Shown piece by piece: positions 1-10,354 of a stretch of 64,000 nucleotides of DNA. The stretch is taken from positions 3,038,001 to 3,102,000 of the forward strand of contig JAXQJY010000027.1 in assembly GCA_037042185.1 (NCBI GenBank), written 5' to 3'. Both the position numbers and the translations under genes were made by a program. The stretch is from Sordariomycetes sp. S80-01Y (Eukaryota > Ascomycota > Sordariomycetes). Every line of letters starts with the position of its first letter. The stretch's first letter is position 1. The notes under the pieces were generated by a model. It saw only the letters and a list, made by a program, of their open reading frames with translations, was not told the origin of the DNA and ran no database searches.

Positions 1-456
1 GTCATTCGTCCTAGTTGTGTGAGCTCGAAGCCTTGTCTCTGGGGCGTCCACCGTACCTAACAGAGCCAGCCGATCGTTGAATCCTCTCCTTCCTTGGTCA
101 AAGCTCTTGTGTGTAATAGCTAACCATTTCAACTCCTCTGGCAACAGCTTGCTCCCACCCTTCCCCAGGAACCTCTCGTACATGGCATCCAGCACCAATG
201 GATCGTTGTTCACCGACCAGATCTTGTTCTGCGGATTCCTCGCCGTGTCCATCTGAATGGGAGCTGCCATGCCTGGGGGCGTCTGCGACCATCGCGGCAG
301 CTTCTCGGTCGTTGACTGTGCCAGCTCTTTCTTGATGGCTTCGGACTCGGACGTGCTCATCTTGGTATCGGTGGTGTAGCAGGCCCGCAGACTGCTCGAA
401 CGAACAGCCTGTCGTGCGCTGCGCGAGAGCGCCGTTCGGCAGGGCTGGAGCGCCAT
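1..456 (-). CDS. Mitochondrial large-subunit ribosomal protein mL57 (RNase III-like), 5' part only
   Basis: The start ATG is at 456 on the minus strand, and the reading frame is open to about 57, where TTAG is followed by a GTACGG donor, so the first intron runs to the window edge. The N-terminus is rich in Arg/Ser/Ala with few acids, as in a mitochondrial presequence. The downstream motif LAITHKSFDQGRRGFNDRLA is the start of the catalytically dead RNase III-like fold of fungal mL57 (yeast Mrpl15). This is a structural protein of the mitochondrial 54S ribosomal subunit. Only about 133 codons are visible; the rest lies left of the window. It diverges from Rtt109 with 368 bp between the start codons. 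The family call comes from motif recognition; a related mitochondrial RNase III-like protein is the main alternative. Confidence 0.8.
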   Translation of the reverse strand, partial: MALQPCRTALSRSARQAVRSSSLRACYTTDTKMSTSESEAIKKELAQSTTEKLPRWSQTPPGMAAPIQMDTARNPQNKIWSVNNDPLVLDAMYERFLGKGGSKLLPEELKWLAITHKSFDQGRRGFNDRLALLGTVDAPETRLRAHTTRTND

Positions 457-824
457 GGTTTATGGCAATTGGGGTCGTGACGGCGGTATATGGTCGATGA
501 TGCGTCGCGGTAAGGTTGGAGCACGGGGATCGCGAACATTTTCTCGAAGTCACGTGCGTGGGCGACAGGGGTGCCTCGAGGTAGCTCGGGTGCCCACTTT
601 TGCGCGAAGCGGTGGTCTTGGCAGACGACCCTTGAGACGCGACAAGGCGGCTTCAACCAACGATCATCTTCACTTACCCAATTGCTTGGAGCACACCTTC
701 TTGGATTCGTGCCGTGTCAATCCAGATCAGAGTGCGAAAAGCCACCCGAAGCAACGCGTTGAGATTCACAGTCTCCTCAGCTGCATCGTAGGCATGCCCT
801 CCCAGAGAGGATTACAATACCAAG
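457..824. promoter_or_regulatory. Divergent promoter between mL57 and Rtt109
   Basis: These 368 bp separate the two start codons and should hold both promoters and leaders. I see no clear TATA box. Small overlapping reading frames here have no coding character. Confidence 0.5.
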
Positions 825-2375
825 ATGGCCAGTAGCCTCCCCACCGACGACCTTAACACTCTCCTCGCCGCTGTTCTTCCCAAGGACCAGACCTTCTACA
901 TCTACCATCTCTCGACGCCTCCGACGAAATGTGATCCTCTGTGCTCGCCGCCGCCCGGCCAACGCCCCGACCGAACCTACTGCGAGAAACACTTCCTTTC
1001 CGTTGCAATCGCTCAGCCTCCAGCAGCAGGCGAGGACGATGCGAAGAAGCAAATATTCGTCCTCGGTGTGGAGATCTTCATCTTTACGACTGCACGTGCA
1101 ACGACGATATTTGTGTCAAAGGCTGACTCGACGGGATATCTGCACCTTTTAAAGCTCCCGCCTGGGACACCCAGTCCAATCCGGGAGGTGTGCGCAACCT
1201 TTGTGAAATTCTTGGTGGCCAAACGTCATAGGCAGGATGTGCAGATGGTAGTCAGTCTATTCGCGCGCGCGCAGGGCCAGTACCTGTTCCCTGGAAGTGT
1301 CAAGAATGAAGGGAAGCACGTGCTCGACGACAGGGGGTTGGTAAAGTGGTGGTGTCGCGTGCTCGACCCCTTACTTGACCCCACGACCAGGGGCTACCTG
1401 GTGGTTCCGGGCATGGAGGTTCAAGAGACGAGGGCGTTCGTGCCTAGAGGGCCCAATGCTTCAGGACAATGGACAGCCGACCACCCCTTGGAACGTATAT
1501 CACACTACACCAAAGAGTTTGACTGGGTGCCACCACGATGCCTCATCCCGCGCTACCCGGACGACCCCAAGTCACGCTTCCGCGATGAGCTCGATGAGGA
1601 AGCCACTGGCAACGCGCACTTCCGCGCCACGGGCGGCTGGAAGAGCGTGCGCACGTTGGACACCTTCTGGGAGATGATGGCTTTCCGACAAGAATGCTCC
1701 AGCGGTCGACTCACGGGCTTCATCTGGGTCGTTTACGATGACGAGCCGGACAACAAGTCGAATGCATTGCCGACTCCGGAAGCCTCTTTTAGCGTCGCCA
1801 ATCCCCCTTCCACTCCCCAAAAGCAGCGGACAGCCTCCAACGTCACCCCTACCACTACGCCTAGAAAGCTCTTTCCCTCGGCCAACGAGCCCAAGATGGT
1901 TGATCTCAAACCGAAGAAGCGCACCAAGAAGCCCAAAAAGAAGAAGCTTAGAGGGCCCATCATCCCTCGTCAGCCCCGGGCCAAGACTGCGCAGCGGAAC
2001 TACCTCCTGAAGCAGCCCGCTCACACCGCCTACTATTCTTGGGACGCAGCTGGGCGAGGTGAGAAGATTGTTAGTGAAAAGGACTACAAGCGCATCGTTG
2101 AGCTGTTGCTCCATCTTGACTTCGCCACGATCGAGAAGGCTGTGGGGAGCACGCAGCGGTGGGTCAACGAGACAAGTATCTGGGGTAAATGGGGGTACGT
2201 GGTGGTTGGGCAGAGGGAAACTCCTGCCGTCACAAATGCCAAGATTGAGACGAACGGCCAGCAGGTGAACAACTTGACCGGTCTTGTCAAACGGAAGCGC
2301 ACTGACTCCGGCACAAACACGCCTGAAGCCAATGTTCTATCAGCGGGGCTCATTCGGAAGAAGCCCAAGGCTTGA
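825..2375 (+). CDS. rtt109: Histone acetyltransferase Rtt109
   Basis: This single-exon gene encodes 516 aa. It resembles fungal Rtt109, the fungus-specific enzyme that acetylates histone H3 Lys56 (and Lys9) on newly made histones with Asf1 or Vps75, and so acts in nuclear DNA replication and repair. Visible support: the N-terminal segment DDLNTLLAAVLP; FVSKADSTGY, whose Asp101 matches the conserved acidic residue of yeast (Asp89); and WVVYDDE, where Asp305-Asp306 match the yeast catalytic pair. The last 150 residues are low-complexity, with a strongly basic lysine run near residues 365-375 that is probably a nuclear localisation signal. Length fits filamentous fungi, which have a longer C-terminus than yeast. 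It converges on the dehydrogenase 121 bp downstream. The motif correspondence to yeast numbering is from memory. Confidence 0.9.
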   Translation: MASSLPTDDLNTLLAAVLPKDQTFYIYHLSTPPTKCDPLCSPPPGQRPDRTYCEKHFLSVAIAQPPAAGEDDAKKQIFVLGVEIFIFTTARATTIFVSKADSTGYLHLLKLPPGTPSPIREVCATFVKFLVAKRHRQDVQMVVSLFARAQGQYLFPGSVKNEGKHVLDDRGLVKWWCRVLDPLLDPTTRGYLVVPGMEVQETRAFVPRGPNASGQWTADHPLERISHYTKEFDWVPPRCLIPRYPDDPKSRFRDELDEEATGNAHFRATGGWKSVRTLDTFWEMMAFRQECSSGRLTGFIWVVYDDEPDNKSNALPTPEASFSVANPPSTPQKQRTASNVTPTTTPRKLFPSANEPKMVDLKPKKRTKKPKKKKLRGPIIPRQPRAKTAQRNYLLKQPAHTAYYSWDAAGRGEKIVSEKDYKRIVELLLHLDFATIEKAVGSTQRWVNETSIWGKWGYVVVGQRETPAVTNAKIETNGQQVNNLTGLVKRKRTDSGTNTPEANVLSAGLIRKKPKA

Positions 2376-2496
2376 TTTTAGCACTACACCAACAGCATAC
2401 TTAGCGAGGCGTTCAACAAATTGGATATGTGGGAACATTGAACTTTCAATTTTTTTTCGAAGGAGTATCCAGCCAGTCGCCCCTTCGCTCGCCAGC

Positions 2497-3708
2497 TCAT
2501 TTAAGATGCTGCAGATTCACCGGCGTGATCGGCTTATCCCCTTCCAGAACCTTCATGATATTCCTCATGCTCAGCTCCTCGAAGCCCTTGTGCGTCTCGA
2601 CCGTTCCACCCGCATTGTGGCACGTCAGCATGCACCTCCCCTGCCGGGCATGTGCTTTCAGTCTCTCGTCGATGTTCGGCTCGTCGGGGTGGACGTCGAG
2701 AGCTGCGCTGCACAACTGCCCGTTGTCCAAGGCGTCGGCGACTGCAGACGAGGATACAAGAGAGCCCCGAGCGACGTTGATGAAGCGGCTGCCAGGGCGG
2801 AAGTAGCTGAGCTCCTGAGAAGTGATGAGCTCCGTCCTGCCCGAGCTCGATGGCGGCGCCGCCGGCGTGCAGAGTATGGCACAGTCGCTATTCCTGAGAA
2901 GACTCTCCAGTGAATCATGCCTCGTTGCGCCGAGCGCCTCGATCAGATTCTCCGAGATCGGGGCGATGTCGTGGTAGTGAATCTCCATGCCGAAGCCGTA
3001 CCGGCATCTTGTGGCAATTTCCCGACCAATGTTTCCAAGTCCGATCAAGCCCAGGACATGCCCCTTCAGGTTGTGGCTCTGCACCGTTGCGTTCTGATGA
3101 CAATGCTGGAAATCTTTCGGGTCCGGGCTCAGCGCGGCGGAAATGCACCAGGGCAGCACCCTGAAGGTCGAAATCACCATGGCCACCGCAAAGTCTGCCA
3201 CCGCGTCCGCAGCCGCAAGCCCCGAGTTGCAGTAGATGATCCCTTGTTCCCCCAACAGCTTCGTATCAGCCCAGTCGAAACCGGCACCCGCACTAGCAAA
3301 CACCTTGACCGTCTTGGGCAGCAGCCCGATCAACTCGGCGTCCCAATTTCCCATCTCACCGCCTGTACCCCAGAAAGGCCGGAAGATGGCATGGAAGTCG
3401 CCCCATTTTCCCGACCTGAGAGCTTCGATAAAGGCCGGACGCTGTCGGTCCTCGGCCGAGGGGCGGATGAGCTCGTAATGGGCGCACAGCTCGAGATATG
3501 TCTGCGGGTTGTACCGGATAGGATCACCAATGTGGAGGATCCGTGGCTTTGAGGCGAATGTTGGCTTGCTTGGGGAGAGCGGTGAGGAGATGCTCGGGTT
3601 GGATGTGTGACCCAGCGGGATGATGGGCGGGTTTGGGCCTGAGGGGAGAGCGGGGGAGGCGGAGCGGGGTGTTGATGCTGGGACCGGCGTGTTGGTCGGT
3701 TCAGCCAT
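2497..3708 (-). CDS. D-isomer-specific 2-hydroxyacid dehydrogenase
   Basis: This is an intronless 403-aa protein of the D-2-hydroxyacid dehydrogenase family, NAD(P)-dependent reductases or oxidases of 2-keto and 2-hydroxy acids. The Rossmann nucleotide-binding loop GLGNIG is at 223-228, after the LKGHVLG strand. The catalytic set is present: Arg314 in NVARG, Glu343 in PDEP and His364 in CHNAGG. The N-terminal 50 residues are Pro/Ser/Thr-rich and poorly conserved in appearance. Sequence style resembles the fungal mandelate or glyoxylate reductase group more than lactate or formate dehydrogenases, but substrate cannot be read from the motifs. It is probably cytosolic, since no targeting signal is evident. 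Confidence 0.9.
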   Translation of the reverse strand: MAEPTNTPVPASTPRSASPALPSGPNPPIIPLGHTSNPSISSPLSPSKPTFASKPRILHIGDPIRYNPQTYLELCAHYELIRPSAEDRQRPAFIEALRSGKWGDFHAIFRPFWGTGGEMGNWDAELIGLLPKTVKVFASAGAGFDWADTKLLGEQGIIYCNSGLAAADAVADFAVAMVISTFRVLPWCISAALSPDPKDFQHCHQNATVQSHNLKGHVLGLIGLGNIGREIATRCRYGFGMEIHYHDIAPISENLIEALGATRHDSLESLLRNSDCAILCTPAAPPSSSGRTELITSQELSYFRPGSRFINVARGSLVSSSAVADALDNGQLCSAALDVHPDEPNIDERLKAHARQGRCMLTCHNAGGTVETHKGFEELSMRNIMKVLEGDKPITPVNLQHLK

Positions 3709-4369
3709 CCTTGTTTCCTTGCAAAGGAAAATGGGTTAAAATATGAAGTTATCGCGGGGGGAAGAAGTGGTTGGGAGGAAATGTGACGTCCGAGTTGGAG
3801 ATGTGACGATAGAGGCGAGTTGGAGAAGCTGGGGGCGAGACCGGCCGTTGGCGCAGGATGGGCGGTTTGACATGCATGGCAGGGGAGGCCCAGGAAGGGA
3901 ATGCTGCCCAAACCCCACGTTGGTGCAGGCGGCTACAGGTACACCTACTCAAGCCAGGAAAAGCAGCGTTTGTTCATTAAAGAAGAGTCGCAGCATTGGT
4001 TGATAAGGAACAACATGTGCATGAGGTGGCGCTGTTGAAATTGCATGTTTGCTGCCGTGGCAGGCAATCTAACTGACCAGGATGGTACTATCTTGTAGAA
4101 GACCTTGAACGAACCATTCAAGATCTGCGGAGCCTTATTGGTCTGCACTTCAGTATCCTTATATTGTTCACTAGATAAGTGAGGTATTGGGTAGTCTATG
4201 TATAACCCGGCACTCGGCGGTCTTCATGACTTGCCCGATTCTGGCTCATGGTGAAGTTCGATGAGCAAACACATGATGTCGAAGCTGGGCTGTTCGGAAT
4301 CCTTCAAGCTCAATTCATGGATCGATGCAGGCAAATCTGTGGTCGCGCCGCAGTTTTCAGCTGAAATCG
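3709..4369. other. Intergenic, no gene seen
   Basis: This is the upstream region of the dehydrogenase plus DNA beyond the broken end of the amidase. A short minus-strand stretch around 4220-4370 reads open in a frame different from the amidase, which may be further debris of that gene, but no amidase motif is recognisable there. Confidence 0.4.
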
Positions 4370-5317
4370 CTATGAAGACACTATAGCACTGCCCAGCACC
4401 GACAAGGACAGAGAGACCTCCTGTGCCTGACTGAACGTGCCATCCTCATTTACGGAGTTATCGAGCCACTCATACGGTGCTTCAGAACGACGGCTCTTCT
4501 TCAGGTCAAGGTTGCCATCATCCGTGCCTGAGGCCTTGGTCTTGCCCACGACTACAGCCCCAAGCTCGATCAGCGTCTTGATGAGGGGGGATGATTCCGT
4601 TGCCGATGCAGTTCCCTTCAGATCAAAGGCTTCCGCAATGCCCAGCCGCAGGCCGGCAAGAGGCTTCTTCTCGGACTTCTTCTGATACAGGCGTGACGGA
4701 ACACCCACAGCGACGTCACCTCCTTGGGGTATCGTGAAGGGCAGCTCACGATGCCTAGTCTGATCAGCACCAGGATTTACTACCACAGCGGTCTGCTTAC
4801 TTGTCAGGGTGGGTCACGTTCTCCTGGAAGACGCCAGTGGTGAAGAGGCCCTTCTCGTCGGGGTACATGCGCCAAGCCTGGAACAGATCCGGTCCGTGGA
4901 GGATGTACGGCCCGGAGGGTAGCTCATCCAGCTCATTCGCGATGCCCGGGTTCGAGATCATGGAGTAGACCTGCTGCGATACGCTCGACCTGTCGAAGCC
5001 CGACGCGGACCTCGTCTCATTCTTGGGCACCTTCTCGATGAGGACGAACTCGAACTCCGGGATGTAGACGTCGTCCTGCGCGTTGAAGTCGGCGAGGATC
5101 TGCTCCAGACGGCCGCCGAAGATCTCCTCGGTGGTGAGGAGCGTCACCGGGAGGAGTGCGTCCGGGTCGATGGTCGCCTCGATTGTGCCCTGTGCATGGT
5201 TGTCAGTATCGTCGTGGCCTTTGCGGAGGCGCGTGGATGCGAGGCGCGTCGTACCAGCTTGTGAGGGTGGATGAGGTAGTGAATCCCCGAGAACACGACC
5301 TGTTTGAGCGACACCAT
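4370..5317 (-). pseudogene. Decayed amidase-signature gene (fungal type with an N-terminal extension)
   Basis: Start ATG is at 5317. Exon 1 encodes MVSLKQVVFSGIHYLIHPHKL, followed by an intron starting GTACGA, then an N-terminal extension (LLPVTLLTTEEIF... and SGPYILHGPDLFQAWRMYPD). A second intron begins at the GTAAGC after HPDK. Then comes the amidase start: VPSRLYQ, PLAGLRLGIAEAFDLKG and LIKTLIELGAVVVGKTK. The conserved block between DLKG and LIKTL (around the NRAWY motif of the family) is missing. The Gly/Ser-rich amidase signature is reduced to a remnant ending near YEWLDNSVNEDGTFSQAQE, where SDTGGS is expected. The frame stops about 40 residues later, so at least half the enzyme is absent. 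Introns and frame are otherwise preserved, which points to loss by deletions. It should not be an active amidase. Confidence 0.7.
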
Positions 5318-5790
5318 TGTAACGAATGTCAGTCTGTTTTGTTCTGATATGTTTCAGTGAGCTTTGAGATCGTGTAAGGGATTGAGGCGCTTTGAAAACC
5401 TCATCTGTGGTGGCAATACGCCCAAGACCGGTTTGGAAGGTGATATTCAACCGCCCACATAGACGATCTCAAAGTGAGACATGTGAAAAGCTCAGGCCAC
5501 ATAAAAGACTGCACCAAAGAACATCACCCAAAAGGCGCCGGGTAGGCAGAAACCTGGAACCCAGAAGTGAGGCCTCAACGGTCCCCATAACCCTGTCTCA
5601 TGAGACATCAAGAAAGGCGGTTGCCATTTCTGGTTGATGACGCAGGGTAGCTGTCGCGAATTGACTTCGTGATAAGCCTCGGTGAGCTTCGGTGAGCCTT
5701 ATCGCTGAACGTGGGGTCAAAATTATTCTGGAATTCACCCCTCCAGCATCAACAACACATATTGAACAAAATCCTTGTTGAAGCTCCAAG
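5318..5790. promoter_or_regulatory. Divergent upstream region of the amidase relic and Alb1
   Basis: No gene or strong regulatory motif is seen in these 473 bp. They presumably hold the Alb1 promoter. Confidence 0.4.
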
Positions 5791-6345
5791 ATGGCTAAGA
5801 ACAGAGGTGAGTACTTCGAAACGGTTGTGATTCCAATGGTAACATTTATAGCCCCTTCAAAACGCTCTCGCGCCGCGCGCCGCGCAACTTCTCCCAGCAT
5901 CGACACCGACAAGTCCCTAAAAGATGTCCAGCCTCCGCGCTCCGCGGCCCAGCAGCGCCCGTCTGTCCTCGCCGTGCACCAGAACGCCGGCGTGACCAAG
6001 AAGTCCCGCAACGGGCGCAAGACCCAGCTGTCGGCCAAGGCCCGCAGGCGGCAAGAGAAGGGCCTGCAGATGGCCGAGGCCATCGCCGAGCGCACGGGGC
6101 AGAAGGTCGAGAAGAGCAAGGGGCGCGGAAGGTCGGTGCAGGAAAGGGCAAAGGGCTGGGAGGAGATTAACAAGCAGGCCGAGATAGAGGAGGAGAGTGA
6201 TGATGAGGAGCAGCAGCCCGAGGCGGGAGAGAAGGACGATGGTCTGGATGAGGACATGGCTGCTGGGGAGGAAACTGCTGCCGCGGAGGTGAAACCTGCT
6301 GATGAGGGCTACATAGCGATGGACGACGACGAGGAGATCCTCTGA
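5791..6345 (+). CDS. alb1: Ribosome biogenesis protein Alb1
   Basis: Exon 1 is 5791-5806, the intron 5807-5851 (GTGAGT...TTTATAG), and exon 2 ends at 6345. Removing the intron gives MAKNRAPSKRSRAARRA, the basic N-terminus typical of Alb1; reading through instead inserts 15 residues out of character. The product is about 169 aa. It carries the Alb1 core TKKSRNGRKTQLSAKARRRQEKG followed by a lysine/arginine-rich helix and a very acidic tail (DDEEIL end). Alb1 binds Arx1 on late pre-60S particles and helps its release in nuclear export. The gene converges on the IF3 gene. Confidence 0.85.
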   Translation: MAKNRGEYFETVVIPMVTFIAPSKRSRAARRATSPSIDTDKSLKDVQPPRSAAQQRPSVLAVHQNAGVTKKSRNGRKTQLSAKARRRQEKGLQMAEAIAERTGQKVEKSKGRGRSVQERAKGWEEINKQAEIEEESDDEEQQPEAGEKDDGLDEDMAAGEETAAAEVKPADEGYIAMDDDEEIL

Positions 6346-6537
6346 GAAGCCATTGCAGGGAAAAGGCGTACGGCGTCAGGCTTACAAAAGAGTGCCGCAT
6401 CTTCAGGACATTATGCGTGATGACAGACATGATCTTATGATACACCTTCTATATAAAGAATCATCTTCGGTCCACTTCGCTCCTCATTCCTCGCACGCTT
6501 GTTATACACAGTGTTATACAGTCAAACGCCACAAGCA

Positions 6538-7404
6538 CTATTGTCCGCCCTCGGCCTGCGCTGCCTTCTGCTTCTTCGGATCCGGCTCGTAGGACAGCTT
6601 GATAGTCTCACCCAGCTCGCCGGTCTGCTTCTTCTTCTCCTTGGCCCCGCCCGCCTCAATGCCGTCCTTGGCTTGCTTTAGCACGTGGCCAAAGTCGATG
6701 CCGGAGAGGTCCTTCTTCTTCCCCTTCTTCTTCGACGACAAGTTGACTTCGACCGAGTAGCCCTTGGACAAGCTCTCGACAATGCGCTTGACCTTGTTGG
6801 CGATGTCATGATCCGTGCTGGTCCAGCTCAGATCAAACTGCTTTACCTTGCCGGACTTGTCCCTGGCCTTCTCGGCCTTCTGCCTGGCCTCCACCTCGCG
6901 CTTCTTCTTGAATTCGGCATCCTTCTCCACGATCTTGCACAGCGGGAACTTCTCCGGCTTGCCCGTCTTGGGGTCGGCGGGCTCGTAGGGCGTCACCATG
7001 CGCAGCGACTCGTGCGACTGGATTTTGGTGAGGACGAACTTGGTGTCGAGCGGTCCCTCGACGGTGCCGTTGTCGTAGACCATGATCTGGGGGTCCGTGA
7101 TCTCGTAGTCCCACGGCCAGCGCTCGCGGCCGGTGCGCTCGAGGGTGGCCTTGGTTGTCCAGCGGCGGTCGATGAGGGCTTCCTTCTCGAAGCTCTCCTG
7201 GAGCTTTTCGAGGTCCTCTTCGTCTTTCTTCTTGGATCGCACGGCGGTGTAGGAGATATGTCGTACGCGGGAGGGACATGATGGGTTGGATAGCGGCGGA
7301 GCTCGCTGCTGAAGCCATGGTGGGAGCTGTCGTAGGGCTGGCTGAGTCTCTCCTGTCGACAGCACAGCTGGCAGTGCGCGCCGAAGGCACTGGTGACGGC
7401 GCAT
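6538..7404 (-). CDS. Mitochondrial translation initiation factor IF-3 (Aim23-like)
   Basis: The frame opens upstream without an ATG; the first ATG is at 7404 (MRRHQCLRRALPAV), giving 288 aa. The N-terminal 60 residues are Arg/Pro/Ser-rich and end in RVRHISYTAVRSKKKDEED, a likely mitochondrial presequence and linker. Two IF3-like parts follow: an N-domain segment (EITDPQIMVYDNGTVEGP, then SHESLRMVTPYEP) and a C-domain with the pattern KQFDLSWTSTDHDIANKVKR. The tail is lysine-rich. The protein is expected to act in initiation on mitochondrial ribosomes. Fungal IF3 proteins are highly divergent, so the call rests on the C-domain pattern and the fungal-style domain layout. Confidence 0.82.
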   Translation of the reverse strand: MRRHQCLRRALPAVLSTGETQPALRQLPPWLQQRAPPLSNPSCPSRVRHISYTAVRSKKKDEEDLEKLQESFEKEALIDRRWTTKATLERTGRERWPWDYEITDPQIMVYDNGTVEGPLDTKFVLTKIQSHESLRMVTPYEPADPKTGKPEKFPLCKIVEKDAEFKKKREVEARQKAEKARDKSGKVKQFDLSWTSTDHDIANKVKRIVESLSKGYSVEVNLSSKKKGKKKDLSGIDFGHVLKQAKDGIEAGGAKEKKKQTGELGETIKLSYEPDPKKQKAAQAEGGQ

Positions 7405-7992
7405 TGTGCAGATAGAGACCAAAGACAAGCGTCAGCCCGGTACGGTTCCGTAGACAAGGTGTTGAATTTCGGCGAGCTCGCGACAAAGGAAAGTTGTGGT
7501 AATTACCAGACACTCGGGGCAAGAGACGATGAGCTGGAAGAATCGAGACTTGAAGCTCGCGGATCATCCCACGTCACGGCTCCGCAGTCTCGTGCTCACC
7601 GAGATTGGCCAGTGAACGCTCGCGATTCCTCTCCACATCAGACTGGTCACGGTCACACTGAGCCTCAGGGTTCTTGACAAGTGATCATAGTTGGGCGTTT
7701 CCGCTAAATTAGGTATCGGTCAATGGCTCTATGACATACACGTTCGGATAAATTACAGTTCAATTCTCTTTTGTATAATCTGAACTTTGGTCGAGTGCAG
7801 TGAGGATGAGGACGTGACCTAGACAGGTAGCTAAGGTGACCCTTCAAATGGCCTGCCAGTGAAAGTCAACTCGAGCAGAAATGCCCCACCTCCACATCGC
7901 CTTCAACTCAGAACAGCCATTCAACCTCCAACACTTACCTACCACCACCTACGCCTATCGCATCCCCAGCGCCGTGACGGCCACTCGCCATC
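7405..7992. promoter_or_regulatory. Divergent promoter region between mitochondrial IF3 and SRP54
   Basis: These 588 bp between two start codons hold no supported gene. The half nearest SRP54 (7880-7990) is pyrimidine-rich, as is common in fungal core promoters and leaders. Confidence 0.5.
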
Positions 7993-9641
7993 ATGGTTCT
8001 TCAAGATCTGGGACGCCGCATTAATGCGGCCGTCAACAATCTGACGCGCGAGCAGAACCTTGACGAAAAAGTCCGTCGCCGTCCCCCCCCAGCACCCCGC
8101 CACCAGCTAACCGTTCCCTTTCCCAGGCCTTCGATTCTATGATCAAGGAAATCTGCTCCGCCCTCCTCGAAGCCGACGTCAACGTCAAGCTCGTCGGCCA
8201 GCTCCGAAAATCCATCAAGACGACCGTCAACTTCAAAGAGCTGCCCCCCGCCGTCAACAAAAAGCGCCTCATCCAAAAAGCCGTCTTCGATGAGCTCGTC
8301 AAGCTCGTCGACCCGCACGCCGAGCCTTTCAAGCCCAAGAAGGGCAAGACCAACATCATCATGTTTGTCGGTCTGCAGGGAGCCGGAAAGACGACGACGT
8401 GTACCAAGCTCGCAAGGCACTACCAGAGCAGGGGGTTCAAGAGCTGTTTGGTGTGCGCGGACACGTTCCGTGCGGGTGCGTTTGATCAGTTGAAGCAGAA
8501 TGCTACAAAGGCCAAGATTCCGTACTATGGTTCCCTGACAGAGACGGACCCGGCGGTGGTGGCTAAGCAGGGTGTGGATCAGTTCAAGAAGGAGAAGTTC
8601 GAGGTCATCATCGTGGACACGTCAGGTCGTCACAGGCAGGAATCCGCATTGTTCCAGGAGATGATGGATATTCAGGAAGCGATCAGGCCGGACGAGACCA
8701 TCATGGTTTTGGACGCTTCCATCGGTCAGCAGGCGGAGTCGCAGGCTCGCGCCTTCAAGGAGGCTGCTGATTTCGGAGCCATCATCATTACCAAGACCGA
8801 CGGCCACGCCGCTGGTGGTGGTGCGATCTCGGCGGTAGCAGCGACACACACGCCCATCGTCTTTATTGGCACAGGAGAACACATGCTCGACTTTGAGAAA
8901 TTCGCACCTCAGCAATTCGTGCAGAAGCTGCTCGGCATGGGCGACATGGCTGGGTTGGTGGAGCACGTCCAGAGCCTGAACCTCAACCAGAAGGACACGA
9001 TGAAGCACATCCAGGAGGGAATCTTTACGGTCCGCGATCTGAGGGACCAATTATCAAACATCATGAAGATGGGCCCCCTGTCAAAGATGGCGGGCATGAT
9101 TCCCGGCATGAGCAACATGATGCAGAACATGGACGACGAGGAGGGTAGCGCGAAGCTGAAGCGCATGATCTACATCTGCGACTCCATGACGGACAAGGAG
9201 CTGGATTCCGACGGCAAGATCCTGATCGAGCAGCCCACGCGCATGACGCGCATCGCCAGGGGTTCGGGAACATCGGTACGCGAGGTCGAGGATCTCCTGA
9301 CGCAGCAACGGATGATGGCTGGCATGGCCAAGAAGATGGGCGGCAACATGAAGAACATGCAACGGGCGCAGCAGGCCATGGGCGGAGGCAACAAGCAGCA
9401 GCAGATGGCGGCGATGCAGAAGCGGTTGCAGTCCATGGGCGGTGGCGCCGGCCGAGGTGGCGGCGGGATGCCTGACATGGGCAGCTTGATGAAGATGCTG
9501 GGAGGTGGCGGAGGAGGTGCCGGCGGCGGTGGCATGCCGGACATGCAGGCCATGATGCAGCAGATGGGCATGGGCGGCATGGGCGGCATGGGCGGCGGGA
9601 TGCCCGGCATGCCGCCCCAGGGAGGAAGGGGGAGGAGGTGA
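7993..9641 (+). CDS. srp54: Signal recognition particle 54 kDa subunit
   Basis: Exon 1 is 7993-8070, intron 8071-8126 (GTCCGT...TTTCCCAG), exon 2 8127-9641; the product is about 530 aa. The N-domain begins [18 protein letters not shown]. The GTPase shows the P-loop [10 protein letters not shown] (108-117), [10 protein letters not shown] (G3) and [11 protein letters not shown] (G4/G5). The C-terminal M domain contains [20 protein letters not shown] and [16 protein letters not shown], the methionine-lined groove that binds signal sequences. SRP54 binds the signal peptide and SRP RNA and docks with the SRP receptor for co-translational ER targeting. The last 70 residues are an unusually Gly/Met-rich repeat ([13 protein letters not shown]) ending in RGRR. 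Confidence 0.96.
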
Positions 9642-10354
9642 TGGGCTTGTCAAGGGGATAGAAGATGTCGAGCTGGTTCATGACGGGGTTTAGAGCACAT
9701 TGGGTAGGCGTTTCGGTGGGCCCTGTAGGTTGGTCTCGCGAATATAGCAGGGGGTCACGACCCCTTTTTGGAACCCATGCCTTTTGACCCCTTTCGAGAT
9801 GACGTTGAGACCTGTAAAAATTGGCGCTACCTCATCGCGCCGACCGTCCCAAGTACTGCTACTATTGAATGCCTCGAAGGTCGCTATCATCTAAGCTACC
9901 AGTGCTAGTAGAACGAGCAATCTACTTGACTAAGACATCCCGCTCCGCCTGCGGACTTGTAGCGGCCCTCACTCAACCCTGCGCTTACCACCGCCCCGGA
10001 CCCCGACCAACCCTCCCGACCTATTAGTAAAATAGAAGCCAGTCGAACTACTCCGGAACAGACCTGGCACAGTCGATTCTCAACATGCCGAACCCCCGAG
10101 GCGCCAAACCGTACATCCACAGGGTTAGCCCAGCCTGAGCCTTCGGCGGTGGAGCCTCCGATTCATCTAGATTTTGACTCACCCGTCCGTTTTCAACCAC
10201 GAGGGTCTCTTCTCACACGTCGTCGTCGTCGCCCTGCCTGCTCTTCACTCACTCACTCACTCGCTTCACTCCTCCTCCTCTCCCTCAACGCACCCACCCA
10301 CCAGCCCAGCGGGAAAAAAGACACGGCGCTTCAACAGCCCAGACTTCCGCAGCA
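9642..10354. promoter_or_regulatory. SRP54-purU intergenic with pyrimidine-rich leader
   Basis: No gene is supported. From about 10205 to 10330 the plus strand is pyrimidine-rich, including a CACT tandem (about 10245-10262) just before the deformylase start; this looks like a leader or core promoter. Confidence 0.5.
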
